Origin: Agromyces luteolus
GTDB lineage: Bacteria > Actinomycetota > Actinomycetes > Actinomycetales > Microbacteriaceae
Length of the DNA: 64,000 bases
NCBI RefSeq assembly: GCF_009729855.1
Contig: NZ_WODA01000025.1
Span: 496,001-560,000, forward strand
Direction of reading: 5' to 3'
The translations under genes and the position numbers were made by a program. The notes beneath the pieces are model-generated. The model was not told where the DNA came from. It saw only the letters and a program-made list of their open reading frames with translations, and ran no database searches. Positions 33,608-41,125 of the stretch are shown here, piece after piece (the stretch's first letter is position 1; each line of letters begins with the position of its first letter).

Positions 33608-34897
33608 TCAGTTGCCGGTTCCGATCGACTCCGCCTCTGCCTGAAGCGCGGCGAGCGCCTCGGCCGGCGTAGCCGTTCCTGCGGCGACTCGCTCGATCTG
33701 CGCGTCGAACGCGGCGTAGACCTGGGGCCAAGTGGTGACGGCGGGCGGGGTGTTGGTGTTGTCCATCTGCTCGCGCATCACGGCGTACATGGGGTTGTCG
33801 GCGATGGCCGGGTAGTCCCACGCCGAAGCGACCGATGGGAGGTCGAACGAGATGTCGAACCACTGCTGCTGCACCTCGGGCTCCGACAACCAGCGAAGGA
33901 GCTTCCAGGCGCCCTCAGGATTCTCGGCGTCCGCGAACACGCCGAGACCGGCGCCGCCGACCCAGCTCACGTTGCCCGCGGGGCCCGAAGGGAGCGGAGC
34001 GACCGAAATCTGGTCGTTGTAGAAGTCCTCGCCGCCGGCGGCGACGAGCAGGCTCGACTCCCACGGTCCGGACACGATCGACGCGACGCTGCCGTTGACG
34101 ATGTCGGGCTCGATCTCACCGATGTTGACCGGACCGTTGGCATCCGCGTACCCATCCGTGATGAGCGACTGGTAATACGCGAGACCTTCCTCCGCCTCCG
34201 GAGTGTCGAAGGTCCACTCAGTGCCGTCCTCGTTGATGATCTCTGCGCCGGCCTGCCACAGGTACGGAAGAACGAACTGATAGCTGTTCGGTGCGCCGGT
34301 GAACAAGGTCGTACCCCACTCCGAGCCGTTCCCCTGCAGCGCGCCGAAGAACTCAGTCTGCTCCTCCCACGTGGTCGGCGGCTCGAGACCGGCTTCCTCC
34401 GCGAGGTCGCCGCGGTAGAACAGCACGCGCGTTTCGACGTACCACGGAACGGCATACCTCGTGCGAGCGACTTCGGTCCCCTGTGCAGCGCCGGCGAAGA
34501 ACTCGTCGTAGTCGATGAGGTCGTCGGGGACGGGCGCCAAGGCTCCCGCGTCGACCGCCGCGGCGAGGTCGGTGGTGCCGACCATGGTGGCGTCCGGGGT
34601 CTGACCGGATGCGACAGCCGTCTGGATCTTCGTCATGTAGTCGCTCCACGGCACCGCCGTGACGTTGACGGTCGCATCCGGATTGGCTTCTTCGAACTGG
34701 GCGGTGAGCTGTTCCAGCAGCTCCCCTTCCGTGCCCATCGCCCAAACCTCGATGGTTCCGGTCGCCGGGCTGTCGTCGATGACGACGTCGGATGCTGTAT
34801 CGGTGTTGACGCCGGTGTCTGCTCGCCCGCATCCGGTGAGCAGCAGGGCGAACGCGGCTGTCGCGGCCAAGGCGGCGATGATCTTGCGGCTGTGCAT
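33608..34897 (-). CDS. Carbohydrate ABC transporter substrate-binding lipoprotein
   Basis: This 429-residue family-1 solute-binding protein has lipobox LLLTGC with its cysteine near residue 23. IEVWAMGTEGELLEQLTAQFEEANP is the first lobe, and many aromatic residues (WYVETRVLFYRGD, LPYLWQAGAE) are typical of sugar binders. The ATG at 34897 follows AGGAG. It is the first gene of the operon with two permeases, GH1, GH43 and GH3. Given those enzymes, the ligand is probably a beta-linked gluco- or xylo-oligosaccharide; this is inference. A promoter and palindromic operator lie upstream. Confidence 0.93.
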   Translation of the reverse strand: MHSRKIIAALAATAAFALLLTGCGRADTGVNTDTASDVVIDDSPATGTIEVWAMGTEGELLEQLTAQFEEANPDATVNVTAVPWSDYMTKIQTAVASGQTPDATMVGTTDLAAAVDAGALAPVPDDLIDYDEFFAGAAQGTEVARTRYAVPWYVETRVLFYRGDLAEEAGLEPPTTWEEQTEFFGALQGNGSEWGTTLFTGAPNSYQFVLPYLWQAGAEIINEDGTEWTFDTPEAEEGLAYYQSLITDGYADANGPVNIGEIEPDIVNGSVASIVSGPWESSLLVAAGGEDFYNDQISVAPLPSGPAGNVSWVGGAGLGVFADAENPEGAWKLLRWLSEPEVQQQWFDISFDLPSVASAWDYPAIADNPMYAVMREQMDNTNTPPAVTTWPQVYAAFDAQIERVAAGTATPAEALAALQAEAESIGTGN

Positions 34898-34938
34898 TGG
34901 ATCTCCTCTTTGAGCAGGTGGATTGGAACCACGCGCCG

Positions 34939-34967
34939 ACACTAACGTAGAAATATTGCAGCTGCAA
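34939..34967 (-). promoter_or_regulatory. Promoter of importer-GH operon
   Basis: On the minus strand TTGCAG (34967-34962), 17 bases, TAGTGT (34944-34939). The -35 box lies inside the palindrome 34954-34969, so a repressor bound there would block RNA polymerase. Confidence 0.55.
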
Positions 34968-34969
34968 TA
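34954..34969. promoter_or_regulatory. Perfect 16-bp palindrome, probable TetR operator
   Basis: TATTGCAGCTGCAATA lies in the divergent region between the binding-protein gene and the TetR gene at 34998. It overlaps the -35 box of the former and lies 28 bases before the start of the latter. Confidence 0.65.
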
Positions 34970-34985
34970 CTTTCGCAGCACCGAG

Positions 34986-34991
34986 TACAGT
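34986..34991 (+). promoter_or_regulatory. -10 box for leaderless TetR mRNA
   Basis: TACAGT, six bases, then the ATG of the TetR gene. No ribosome site is present, so a leaderless transcript is likely. Confidence 0.55.
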
Positions 34992-34997
34992 AGGCGC

Positions 34998-35600
34998 ATG
35001 ACGGAGACGGTCTCGCGAGCACGTCGAGGGCCCTATGCGAAGTCGCGCCTCCGGCAGGCGGAGATCGTCGAAGCGGCAATCCGAGTCTTCGCGGCGAAGG
35101 GCTATCACGGCGGCTCACTACGCGAGATCGCCCGCGAGATCGACATGAGCCTCACGGCAGTCACGCATCACTTTCCGAGCAAGGTCGACCTCCTCGAAGC
35201 CGTCCTCGAGGAGACGGATCGCCAGGGCGAGGAATTCGCCACGCGCCCCGGGTTCACCAGCTGGGTGGTCGCACTGGTCATCCGCAACCTGGATCGCCCC
35301 GAGCTCCTGCGAATGCTCGCGATCATCGCCGCTGAGGCGTCGGCTGCGGACCATCCCGCCCATGAGTGGTTCGTCCTTCGCTACGAGCGACTCCGCGCCG
35401 TCATGATCGAGACAGTGCGTGAAGATCAGCGCGTTGGACGGATCGATCCGAGTCGGGACGCGGCGTTCCTGGCCGATGCGGTGATCGCTCTTTGGGACGG
35501 ACTCCAGCTGCAATGGCTGATCGATGACCGCTTCGACATGGTCGAACGGATGCGCCACTCTCTCGCCACCCTCTTGCCCGAATCACCCGTCGTCGCCTGA
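34998..35600 (+). CDS. TetR-family regulator of the glycoside operon
   Basis: This 200-residue TetR protein has an N-terminal RRGPYAKSRLRQAEIVEAAIR, then SLREIAREIDMSLTAVTHHF as the helix-turn-helix (residues about 10-60). The C-terminal domain ends with WDGLQLQWLIDDRFDMV, a pattern shared with the TetR protein at 36812-37468, so the two are paralogues. It is divergent from the importer-GH operon across a perfect palindrome and is its probable repressor. It appears leaderless (TACAGT six bases before ATG 34998). Confidence 0.92.
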   Translation: MTETVSRARRGPYAKSRLRQAEIVEAAIRVFAAKGYHGGSLREIAREIDMSLTAVTHHFPSKVDLLEAVLEETDRQGEEFATRPGFTSWVVALVIRNLDRPELLRMLAIIAAEASAADHPAHEWFVLRYERLRAVMIETVREDQRVGRIDPSRDAAFLADAVIALWDGLQLQWLIDDRFDMVERMRHSLATLLPESPVVA

Positions 35601-35627
35601 AATCGCCACGCGGCAAGTGAAACTGTA

Positions 35628-35652
35628 GCGCCTGCTATATTTTTGCAGGCGC
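35628..35652. promoter_or_regulatory. Inverted repeat at Gfo/Idh promoter
   Basis: GCGCCTGC, TATATTTTT, GCAGGCGC: a perfect 8-bp repeat around an AT-rich centre that includes a possible -10 box (TATATT, 35636-35641). It contains a TTGCAG half-site like those of the palindrome at 34954, so the TetR protein may also act here. Confidence 0.45.
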
Positions 35653-35687
35653 ACTCAGAGCAGCTGCGCGTGGAGGAGCAGAGACGG

Positions 35688-36743
35688 ATGATGCCATCGA
35701 CCCTTCCGCGGCCGAGACCGTGGCCCACAGCGGCGCGTCTACGCTGGGGTATCGTCGCGCCGGGCGGCATCGCCGCGCGATTCGTCCGCGCCCTCGCCGC
35801 GCGCACGGATCATCGGGTCATGGCCATCGGGTCCCGATCCGCGGAGCGCGCGCGGGGGTTCGCCCACGAGCACGGCGTTCCCCGCGCCTACGGCTCGTAT
35901 GACGAGTTGGTCGTCGATCCCGAGGTCGACGCCGTGTACATCGCATCGCCCCACAGCGTCCACGCCGAGCAGGCGCTGCTCGCGATCGCGGCGGGCAAGC
36001 ACGTGCTCGTTGAGAAGCCGTTCACGACGACACCGGCCGACGCGGCGCGGGTGTTCGCCGCCGCACGCGATCGCGGCGTCCTCGCGATGGAGGCGATGTG
36101 GACCCGCTACCTCCCGCAGGCCGATAGCCTGCGGCAGCTGCTCGAGGACGGCACCCTCGGTGACGTGACGATGGTTTCGGCAGACTTCGGGTTCAGCATC
36201 CCCTTCATGCCCGCGCACCGGCTCTTCGATCCGGCGCTCGCCGGCGGTGCCCTGTTCGACGCCGGTGTGTACCCGGTGTCCTTCATCTCGTCCGTCCTCG
36301 GGGCTCCCACGAGTGTCTCGGCGATCGGCTCGCTCGCCGACAGCGGTGTCGACGACCAGGCAATCGTGTCGCTCGGTTACCCGAGAGCGGTTGCGATCGC
36401 GCAGACGTCCCTGAAGTCGTGGTCACCGGTGGTTGCCACGGTCTGCGGAACGCGTGGCCGCCTCGAGATCGGACCCGAATTCCTCCGTCCGACCGCGCTT
36501 CGCCTGACGCTCGTCGCCCCCGGCTCCGGGGCGACCACGGCTCATTGGGAGGATCAGGAGTTCGCCGACGAACCGTATGAGGCTCTCGCATGCGAAGCGT
36601 CGGCGTTCGCGTTCTTCGTCGAGCAGGGTCTGCTCGAGTCCCCAGTACATCCGCACGCGGAGGTGGTGTCGATCATCGACATCCTCGAGCGCGCGCAGAA
36701 GCAGATCATTTCGAGTGACGTCGCCCGGAACGCGGGAGACTGA
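35688..36743 (+). CDS. Gfo/Idh/MocA-family oxidoreductase 1
   Basis: This 351-residue NAD(P)-dependent dehydrogenase has a Rossmann start (RWGIVAPGGIAARFVRAL), the EKPFT motif with the catalytic Lys near residue 109, and MWTRYLPQ as seen in the dihydrodiol/D-xylose dehydrogenase-like branch. The C-terminal beta-sheet domain begins with HRLFDPALAGGALFDAGVYP. It starts at ATG 35688 (or the next codon, also ATG) behind GGAGGAG. Such enzymes oxidise sugars or glycosides, often at C1 or C3. It is paralogous to the enzyme at 39980-41041 and follows the TetR gene in the same direction. Confidence 0.91.
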   Translation: MMPSTLPRPRPWPTAARLRWGIVAPGGIAARFVRALAARTDHRVMAIGSRSAERARGFAHEHGVPRAYGSYDELVVDPEVDAVYIASPHSVHAEQALLAIAAGKHVLVEKPFTTTPADAARVFAAARDRGVLAMEAMWTRYLPQADSLRQLLEDGTLGDVTMVSADFGFSIPFMPAHRLFDPALAGGALFDAGVYPVSFISSVLGAPTSVSAIGSLADSGVDDQAIVSLGYPRAVAIAQTSLKSWSPVVATVCGTRGRLEIGPEFLRPTALRLTLVAPGSGATTAHWEDQEFADEPYEALACEASAFAFFVEQGLLESPVHPHAEVVSIIDILERAQKQIISSDVARNAGD

Positions 36744-36811
36744 CATGTCGACGAGGCCTACCTCATCGCAGGGTGGGCACAGGTCGCGGCGCCAACGGAC
36801 ATCGATCGGGA

Positions 36812-37468
36812 CTACGCGTGCGTCGTTGGCTCCGACGCGGCGACGGCAGGAACGTCGAGATGCTCGGCGAGCAGGTTGCGACGGTAGTAGTCCAGCATCT
36901 CGCCCTGCATGTCGATCTCGCCCTTCTCAATGAGCCACTGCAGCTGGACGCCGTCCATCATTGCGACGAAGGCGATCGAGCCCGATTCAGGGGTTACACC
37001 TTCGCGCAACTCACCCGAGCGACGCATGTCCGCAAGCGCCTCCCGAGCGACCCCTCGCAGAATCCGGTAGCGCTCGACGAAGAAGTCCCGCGCAGGATGA
37101 TCGGGGTCGGACGCTTCAGCGGAGAGCACGCAGTAGAGCTGCGTCACACCCGGACGGGTGGCATTCTCGCCGACACGCGCGATGAACTCCTCGAGGACGC
37201 GTCGTCCACCCATGGACTCAACGTCGAGAGCACCCGACAGGTCGTCGTTGCGCTTGAGCACGGCGGCAAGGAGGGCGTTTTTGCTGGGGAAATGGTGGAG
37301 CATGCCGGCTTCACTCATGCCGATCTTCTCGGCGACCGTCTTCATCGAACCCTTTCGGAAGCCGTTCTGGGCGAACTCGGCGAGCGCGGCGTCCAAAATG
37401 GCTTCCTGGGTCGCGCGGCTCCTGCGGTACGGCCCGCGAACGCGGCGCGGGCTCGATGTCGTGTTCAT
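36812..37468 (-). CDS. TetR-family regulator 2
   Basis: This 218-residue TetR protein has RRVRGPYRRSRATQEAILDA and MKTVAEKIGMSEAGMLHHFP as the DNA-binding domain. The C-terminus contains MMDGVQLQWLIEKGEIDM, matching the paralogue at 34998. The ATG at 37468 has no ribosome site. A TATCCT box lies eight bases upstream, so translation may be near-leaderless. It is divergent from the epimerase gene across an inverted repeat (37622-37641), which it probably binds. Confidence 0.9.
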   Translation of the reverse strand: MNTTSSPRRVRGPYRRSRATQEAILDAALAEFAQNGFRKGSMKTVAEKIGMSEAGMLHHFPSKNALLAAVLKRNDDLSGALDVESMGGRRVLEEFIARVGENATRPGVTQLYCVLSAEASDPDHPARDFFVERYRILRGVAREALADMRRSGELREGVTPESGSIAFVAMMDGVQLQWLIEKGEIDMQGEMLDYYRRNLLAEHLDVPAVAASEPTTHA

Positions 37469-37621
37469 CCGACAACAGGATAGCTTCAGCCGGATCGTCA
37501 TGCCCGCTTGAACCACGCCGTGTCGGGCCCCGTCGGCGCCGATCCGCCTCGTTCTGGTCAGTCGCTCGTTGGATGCGCGCGGGGGCACCGACGACGAACG
37601 CTGATTCGGACTCCACGGGTA

Positions 37622-37646
37622 AGTGGAATGGTTGCTCCACTATAGT
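37622..37646 (+). promoter_or_regulatory. Inverted repeat and -10 box before epimerase gene
   Basis: AGTGGA, 8 bases, TCCACT (37622-37641) overlaps a TATAGT -10 box (37641-37646) that ends six bases before the ATG at 37653. This suggests a leaderless mRNA repressed by the divergent TetR protein. Confidence 0.5.
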
Positions 37647-37652
37647 GAGGGC

Positions 37653-38576
37653 ATGGGAGTTCATCTGGTTGTTGGAGCAGGTGCGAGTGGCATCGCCACG
37701 GCAGACCTGCTGGCACAGCGTGGCGAGAGCGTGCGCATGGTCACGCGGCGAGGCGCACGTGCGAATCATCCTGCAGTCGAGGCCGTGGCGGCCGACGCAG
37801 CAGACATCCAAACCCTCGCGAGGCTGTCCCGCGATGCAGACGTGATCTACAACTGCGCGAACCCGCCCTACAACCGATGGTTGACCGACTGGCCACCCCT
37901 CCACGCCTCACTGCTCTCTGCGGCCGAACGGGCGGATGCCGTTCTCGTGTCAGCGGCCACCCTGTACGGATACGCGCCCGGCCGGGAGCCGATGACGGAG
38001 CAGACGCCCTTGGTGGGCGCCGATGCGCCCGCAAAGCTTCGGTTGCGCGCAGACATGTGGCGTGATGCGCTCGAAGCCCATCAATCCGGACGGGTTCGCG
38101 TTTCCGAGGTCCGCAGCAGCGACATTCTCCAGGGCACAGGAATATTCAGTCTCGCCGTCGCGAAGCAGATCCTCGCTCACCGACCCGCAATCGTTCCAGT
38201 CCCGCTTGACCAGCCGCACACGTTCACCTCAGCAAGCGACGTTGCGCGCGCCTTGGTGACCGTCGCGTCGGAACCGGATGCATGGGGCCAGGCCTGGCAC
38301 GTACCATCTCCGGAGCCGCTTTCCCTACGTCAGGTAGCGACCCGATTCTCAACCATCGCGCATGAACCCCTACCAAGACTGCTCTCGATTCCCTATCCGC
38401 TGCTATGGACGGCGGGACTCGTCGTCCCCCTGATGCGCGAACTCCGCGCAACCCGCTATCAATGGGACCGTCCGTTCATCATGGATTCCACTCACTTCAC
38501 CGACGTGTTCGCCATCTCGGCGACTTCGTGGGATGACGCTCTACGAGAGTCTGAACGCCTCCTGCGCGTCGCCTGA
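37653..38576 (+). CDS. NAD-dependent epimerase/dehydratase-like protein
   Basis: This 307-residue extended-SDR-like protein begins MGVHLVVGAGASGIATADLL, the NAD(P)-binding glycine motif. It continues with VISNC-like IYNCANPPYNRW and SAATLYGYAPG. The classical YxxxK pair is not obvious (YGYAPGREP), so it may be one of the atypical epimerase-like reductases. The C-terminal half has the usual HTFTSASDVARALVTVA. The chosen ATG avoids an upstream in-frame GTG lying inside the inverted repeat. Function is probably the reduction or epimerisation of a sugar or aglycone; unproven. Confidence 0.8.
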   Translation: MGVHLVVGAGASGIATADLLAQRGESVRMVTRRGARANHPAVEAVAADAADIQTLARLSRDADVIYNCANPPYNRWLTDWPPLHASLLSAAERADAVLVSAATLYGYAPGREPMTEQTPLVGADAPAKLRLRADMWRDALEAHQSGRVRVSEVRSSDILQGTGIFSLAVAKQILAHRPAIVPVPLDQPHTFTSASDVARALVTVASEPDAWGQAWHVPSPEPLSLRQVATRFSTIAHEPLPRLLSIPYPLLWTAGLVVPLMRELRATRYQWDRPFIMDSTHFTDVFAISATSWDDALRESERLLRVA

Positions 38577-38598
38577 CTCGCCAGTGCCTCAAGGTCGT

Positions 38599-38667
38599 CT
38601 ACACCACTGGACGCAGACACAGCAGGTCGGGCTGGAACCCGGGAATCGCTGGCTCCGCAAGGGTCAT
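38599..38667 (-). pseudogene. GH43 gene, N-terminal remnant
   Basis: Directly after the second short GH1, an ATG overlapping its stop (ATGA at 38664-38667) starts AEPAIPGFQPD-type sequence after four codons. This matches the N-terminus of the intact GH43 protein (AQPVIPGFYPD), which follows the first GH1 in the same overlapping way. After about 14 codons similarity ends and the frame stops at 38599. The convergent epimerase gene ends 22 bases beyond. So a duplicated GH1-GH43 pair has lost almost all of its GH43. Confidence 0.75.
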
Positions 38668-39866
38668 AGCGTGGCGCCGTTCGCGGCGGCCACCGACCCA
38701 TACCATGCCCCGCTCGGCTTCACGGTGCGCTCGAATGAGGTTCGATCGACCGCCACGAGTCCGAACCGCGGTGCATAGCTGCCCCATTCGTAGTTGTCGA
38801 GGAGGCTCCAGTGGAAGTACCCGCGAAGGTCGACACCCGACTTCATGACTTCCCGCAGCGCTCCCAACGAGCGACTCGTGTAGTCGATGCGACGGTCGTC
38901 GTCATCGGTGGCGATACCGTTCTCGGTGACGACGATCGGAACGTCGGGCAGTAGCCGCGCCGTGTGCTCCACCGCTTCGGCGGCCGCCGTCGGGTAGTAC
39001 TCCCAGCCCGTGAGAGTGCGCTCGGCGTCGTCGGGCGCGGGCAGCGCGCCGTCCGGGCCGATGCGCACGCGAGTGTACGCCTGCACGCCGATGAAGTCGT
39101 CGCCACGCGCAGCGTCGATGAAGATGTCTTCGCGCGGCCACCCCCACGCGCGCGCAACCTCTTCGGCACCCGGCTCAGCCTGGAAGTTCTGGTTTGCGAT
39201 CGTCCATCCCACCTTGGCGTCGGTACGCTCGGCGAGAAGCACCCTTGCGCGATGGTGGGCCTCGATCGTCACTTCAGTGGTCGTCCGGTCGGGAGGCGGC
39301 ATCGCTCCGGCAACCAGCTCTTCGCGCTCACCTGCATCGAACATCGCGGCGATCATCGCGAGCATGTTCGGTTCGTTGAAGGTGCACACCCACTCGACTC
39401 CTTCGAGGATGGTTGCCGCAGCGGCAACGTACTCCTCGAAGTGCGCTATGTTCTCGGCGCTACGCCAGCCGCCGAGATCGGAGAACCACCGCGGGTTGGT
39501 GAAGTGGTGCAGAGTCACCGCGGGCGTGAGCCCACGCTCGAGGCATCCGTCGATCATCCGTCGGTAGTGAGCGAGCTCGGCATTCGAGACCGCGCCGATC
39601 GACGGCACTATCCGGCTCCACTCGAGAGAGAAGCGATAGGAGTTCAGCCCGAGAGAAGCAACGATGTCGAGGTCGTCACGCCAACGGTGGTAGGAGTCAC
39701 ACGCATCGCCGGATCGTTCGGGGAGGATCGTTCCCGCTTCGTTCTCCCGCGACCAGAAGTCACTGTTGGTGTTGTTCCCTTCGATCTGATGGGCGGCGGT
39801 CGAAGCACCCCAGAGGAAGCCTGCGGGGAAGGACGTTGTCGTGGTGATGATCGTGCCTTTCGTCAT
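38664..39866 (-). CDS. Glycoside hydrolase family 1, short type, copy 2
   Basis: This 400-residue GH1 enzyme is closely similar to copy 1 (30454-31659) from FPAGFLWGASTAAHQIEG to the end. Acid/base is Glu165 (TFNEP), nucleophile Glu315 (VVTENG). Notable differences cluster in loop positions and the N-terminal ten residues. ATG 39866 lacks a ribosome site. An in-frame GTG at 39983 overlaps the upstream Gfo/Idh stop (GTGA) and would add 39 residues unlike GH1. It is co-transcribed with the Gfo/Idh gene and falls under the 24-bp operator. Confidence 0.92.
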   Translation of the reverse strand: MTKGTIITTTTSFPAGFLWGASTAAHQIEGNNTNSDFWSRENEAGTILPERSGDACDSYHRWRDDLDIVASLGLNSYRFSLEWSRIVPSIGAVSNAELAHYRRMIDGCLERGLTPAVTLHHFTNPRWFSDLGGWRSAENIAHFEEYVAAAATILEGVEWVCTFNEPNMLAMIAAMFDAGEREELVAGAMPPPDRTTTEVTIEAHHRARVLLAERTDAKVGWTIANQNFQAEPGAEEVARAWGWPREDIFIDAARGDDFIGVQAYTRVRIGPDGALPAPDDAERTLTGWEYYPTAAAEAVEHTARLLPDVPIVVTENGIATDDDDRRIDYTSRSLGALREVMKSGVDLRGYFHWSLLDNYEWGSYAPRFGLVAVDRTSFERTVKPSGAWYGSVAAANGATL

Positions 39867-39979
39867 GGAACCGGTTGGGTGAGATGAGGTGATGGGCGGC
39901 GCACTGTGTCGGCTGCGCACCGACCACGACGATCCCGAAGCGATCGCTCTCTGGATCGGGATGCTCGCTCCCGTTTGGG

Positions 39980-41041
39980 TCACGCTCCTGCGCGAACCGC
40001 CGATTCCCAACGGACGCCGAGCAGCCGCCGCGCACGGTCGAGCGTGTCGATGATCGCCGCGGTCTCCTCGAGGGTGTGCACCGGGGACTCACGGCGGCCT
40101 TCGCCGACGAACGTCGCCAGCGCGGTAGCTTCCCACGCCAGAGCGGCTAGATCGCGGAGGTCGGTCGGGTCGTCCCATTCGCGTTGCGGAGTGAACCAGC
40201 CGCCGTCGGAGACCAGCAGGCGGCTGGGGCCGTTGATCGAGTCGAGAAGCTCCAATCGACCGTCTGTGCCTGCGATATGCCCCTTGCTCGGGGTGCGAGT
40301 CGCGATCGATGTGAAGATCGTGGACTGATTCCGGGCGCCGTGGCGCAGCACGAGGCTCACGGTCTCATCTACTCCGGAATCAGAACGGCGTCCGGTCGCG
40401 ACGATCTCGGTCGGAGCGCCCAGAAGCATCGAATCCAGTTGGACGGGATAGATGCCCAGGTCCAGCAACGCGCCGCCGCCCAACTCCGGCCTGTACAGCC
40501 GGTGGCCGAGTTCGACGGGAATCGCCTGGCCGTGATCGGCGACTACGGCGCTCACCTCTCCCAACCACCCGTCCGACACCAACGTACGGATCACCGAGGC
40601 CTGCGGCAGGTATCGAGTCCACATTCCCTCCATGAGCAGCACGTCTGCCGAACGAGCGGCCGCCGCCAACTCGTCCACTTCCACTCGGGTCATCGCAAGT
40701 GGCTTCTCGATCAGCACGTGCTTGCCGGCAGCGATCGCCATGAGGCCAAGGGACAGGTGTTCGCTCTGCGGGGTGGCGATGTACACCACATCGACGCCGG
40801 GATCGGCGACCAGTGCCTCATACGAGCCATGTGCTCGCTCGATGCCGTGGGCGACCGCGAACGCTTCCGCCCTGTCCCGGGATCGCGACCCGACCGCGAC
40901 GACCCGCTGCGCGGTGTTCGCGGCAACCGTGTCAGCCCACACGCCGGCGATCCACCCGGGGCCGAGAATGCCCCACGCCAACGTCGGCTCACCACTATCG
41001 GGCGTGTAGATGGTCGGCTCGGGGAAGTACTCGGGCAACAT
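39980..41041 (-). CDS. Gfo/Idh/MocA-family oxidoreductase 2
   Basis: This 353-residue sugar-type dehydrogenase has LAWGILGPGWIAGVWADTV as the nucleotide-binding start, EKPLAMT with the catalytic Lys near 114 and GMWTRYLPQ, as in its paralogue at 35688. HRLYRPELGGGALLDLGIYPV opens the C-terminal domain. The ATG at 41041 follows AGAGGAG. It is the first gene of the unit Gfo/Idh-GH1-(GH43 remnant). The perfect 24-bp palindrome 34 bases upstream of the start is its likely operator. It may oxidise the glycoside before, or the sugar after, GH1 cleavage. Confidence 0.91.
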   Translation of the reverse strand: MLPEYFPEPTIYTPDSGEPTLAWGILGPGWIAGVWADTVAANTAQRVVAVGSRSRDRAEAFAVAHGIERAHGSYEALVADPGVDVVYIATPQSEHLSLGLMAIAAGKHVLIEKPLAMTRVEVDELAAAARSADVLLMEGMWTRYLPQASVIRTLVSDGWLGEVSAVVADHGQAIPVELGHRLYRPELGGGALLDLGIYPVQLDSMLLGAPTEIVATGRRSDSGVDETVSLVLRHGARNQSTIFTSIATRTPSKGHIAGTDGRLELLDSINGPSRLLVSDGGWFTPQREWDDPTDLRDLAALAWEATALATFVGEGRRESPVHTLEETAAIIDTLDRARRLLGVRWESAVRAGA

Positions 41042-41074
41042 GATGCGGCTCCTCTGCGCTGGGGGTCTCGCCTT

Positions 41075-41098
41075 AAAACCTAGCATATGCTAGGTTTT
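41075..41098. promoter_or_regulatory. 24-bp perfect palindrome, copy 3 of operator-like repeat
   Basis: AAAACCTAGC, ATAT, GCTAGGTTTT: arms of 10 bp, perfect. It sits between the divergent Gfo/Idh (start 41041) and UPF0303 (start 41126) genes. A TATGCT -10-like sequence lies inside it on both strands, so one bound repressor could block both directions. Confidence 0.7.
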
Positions 41099-41125
41099 CC
41101 GATACAACACCCGAGAGGACCTTCC

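Noticed and set aside
39867..39983. 39-codon N-terminal extension of the second short GH1 from GTG 39983
   Set aside because: The sequence has no GH1 similarity and only moderate codon bias. It is left as an alternative start.
41075..41098. DtxR/IdeR iron box
   Set aside because: The arms are in the opposite order (ACCT then AGGT) from the iron-box consensus, and neighbouring genes are catabolic.
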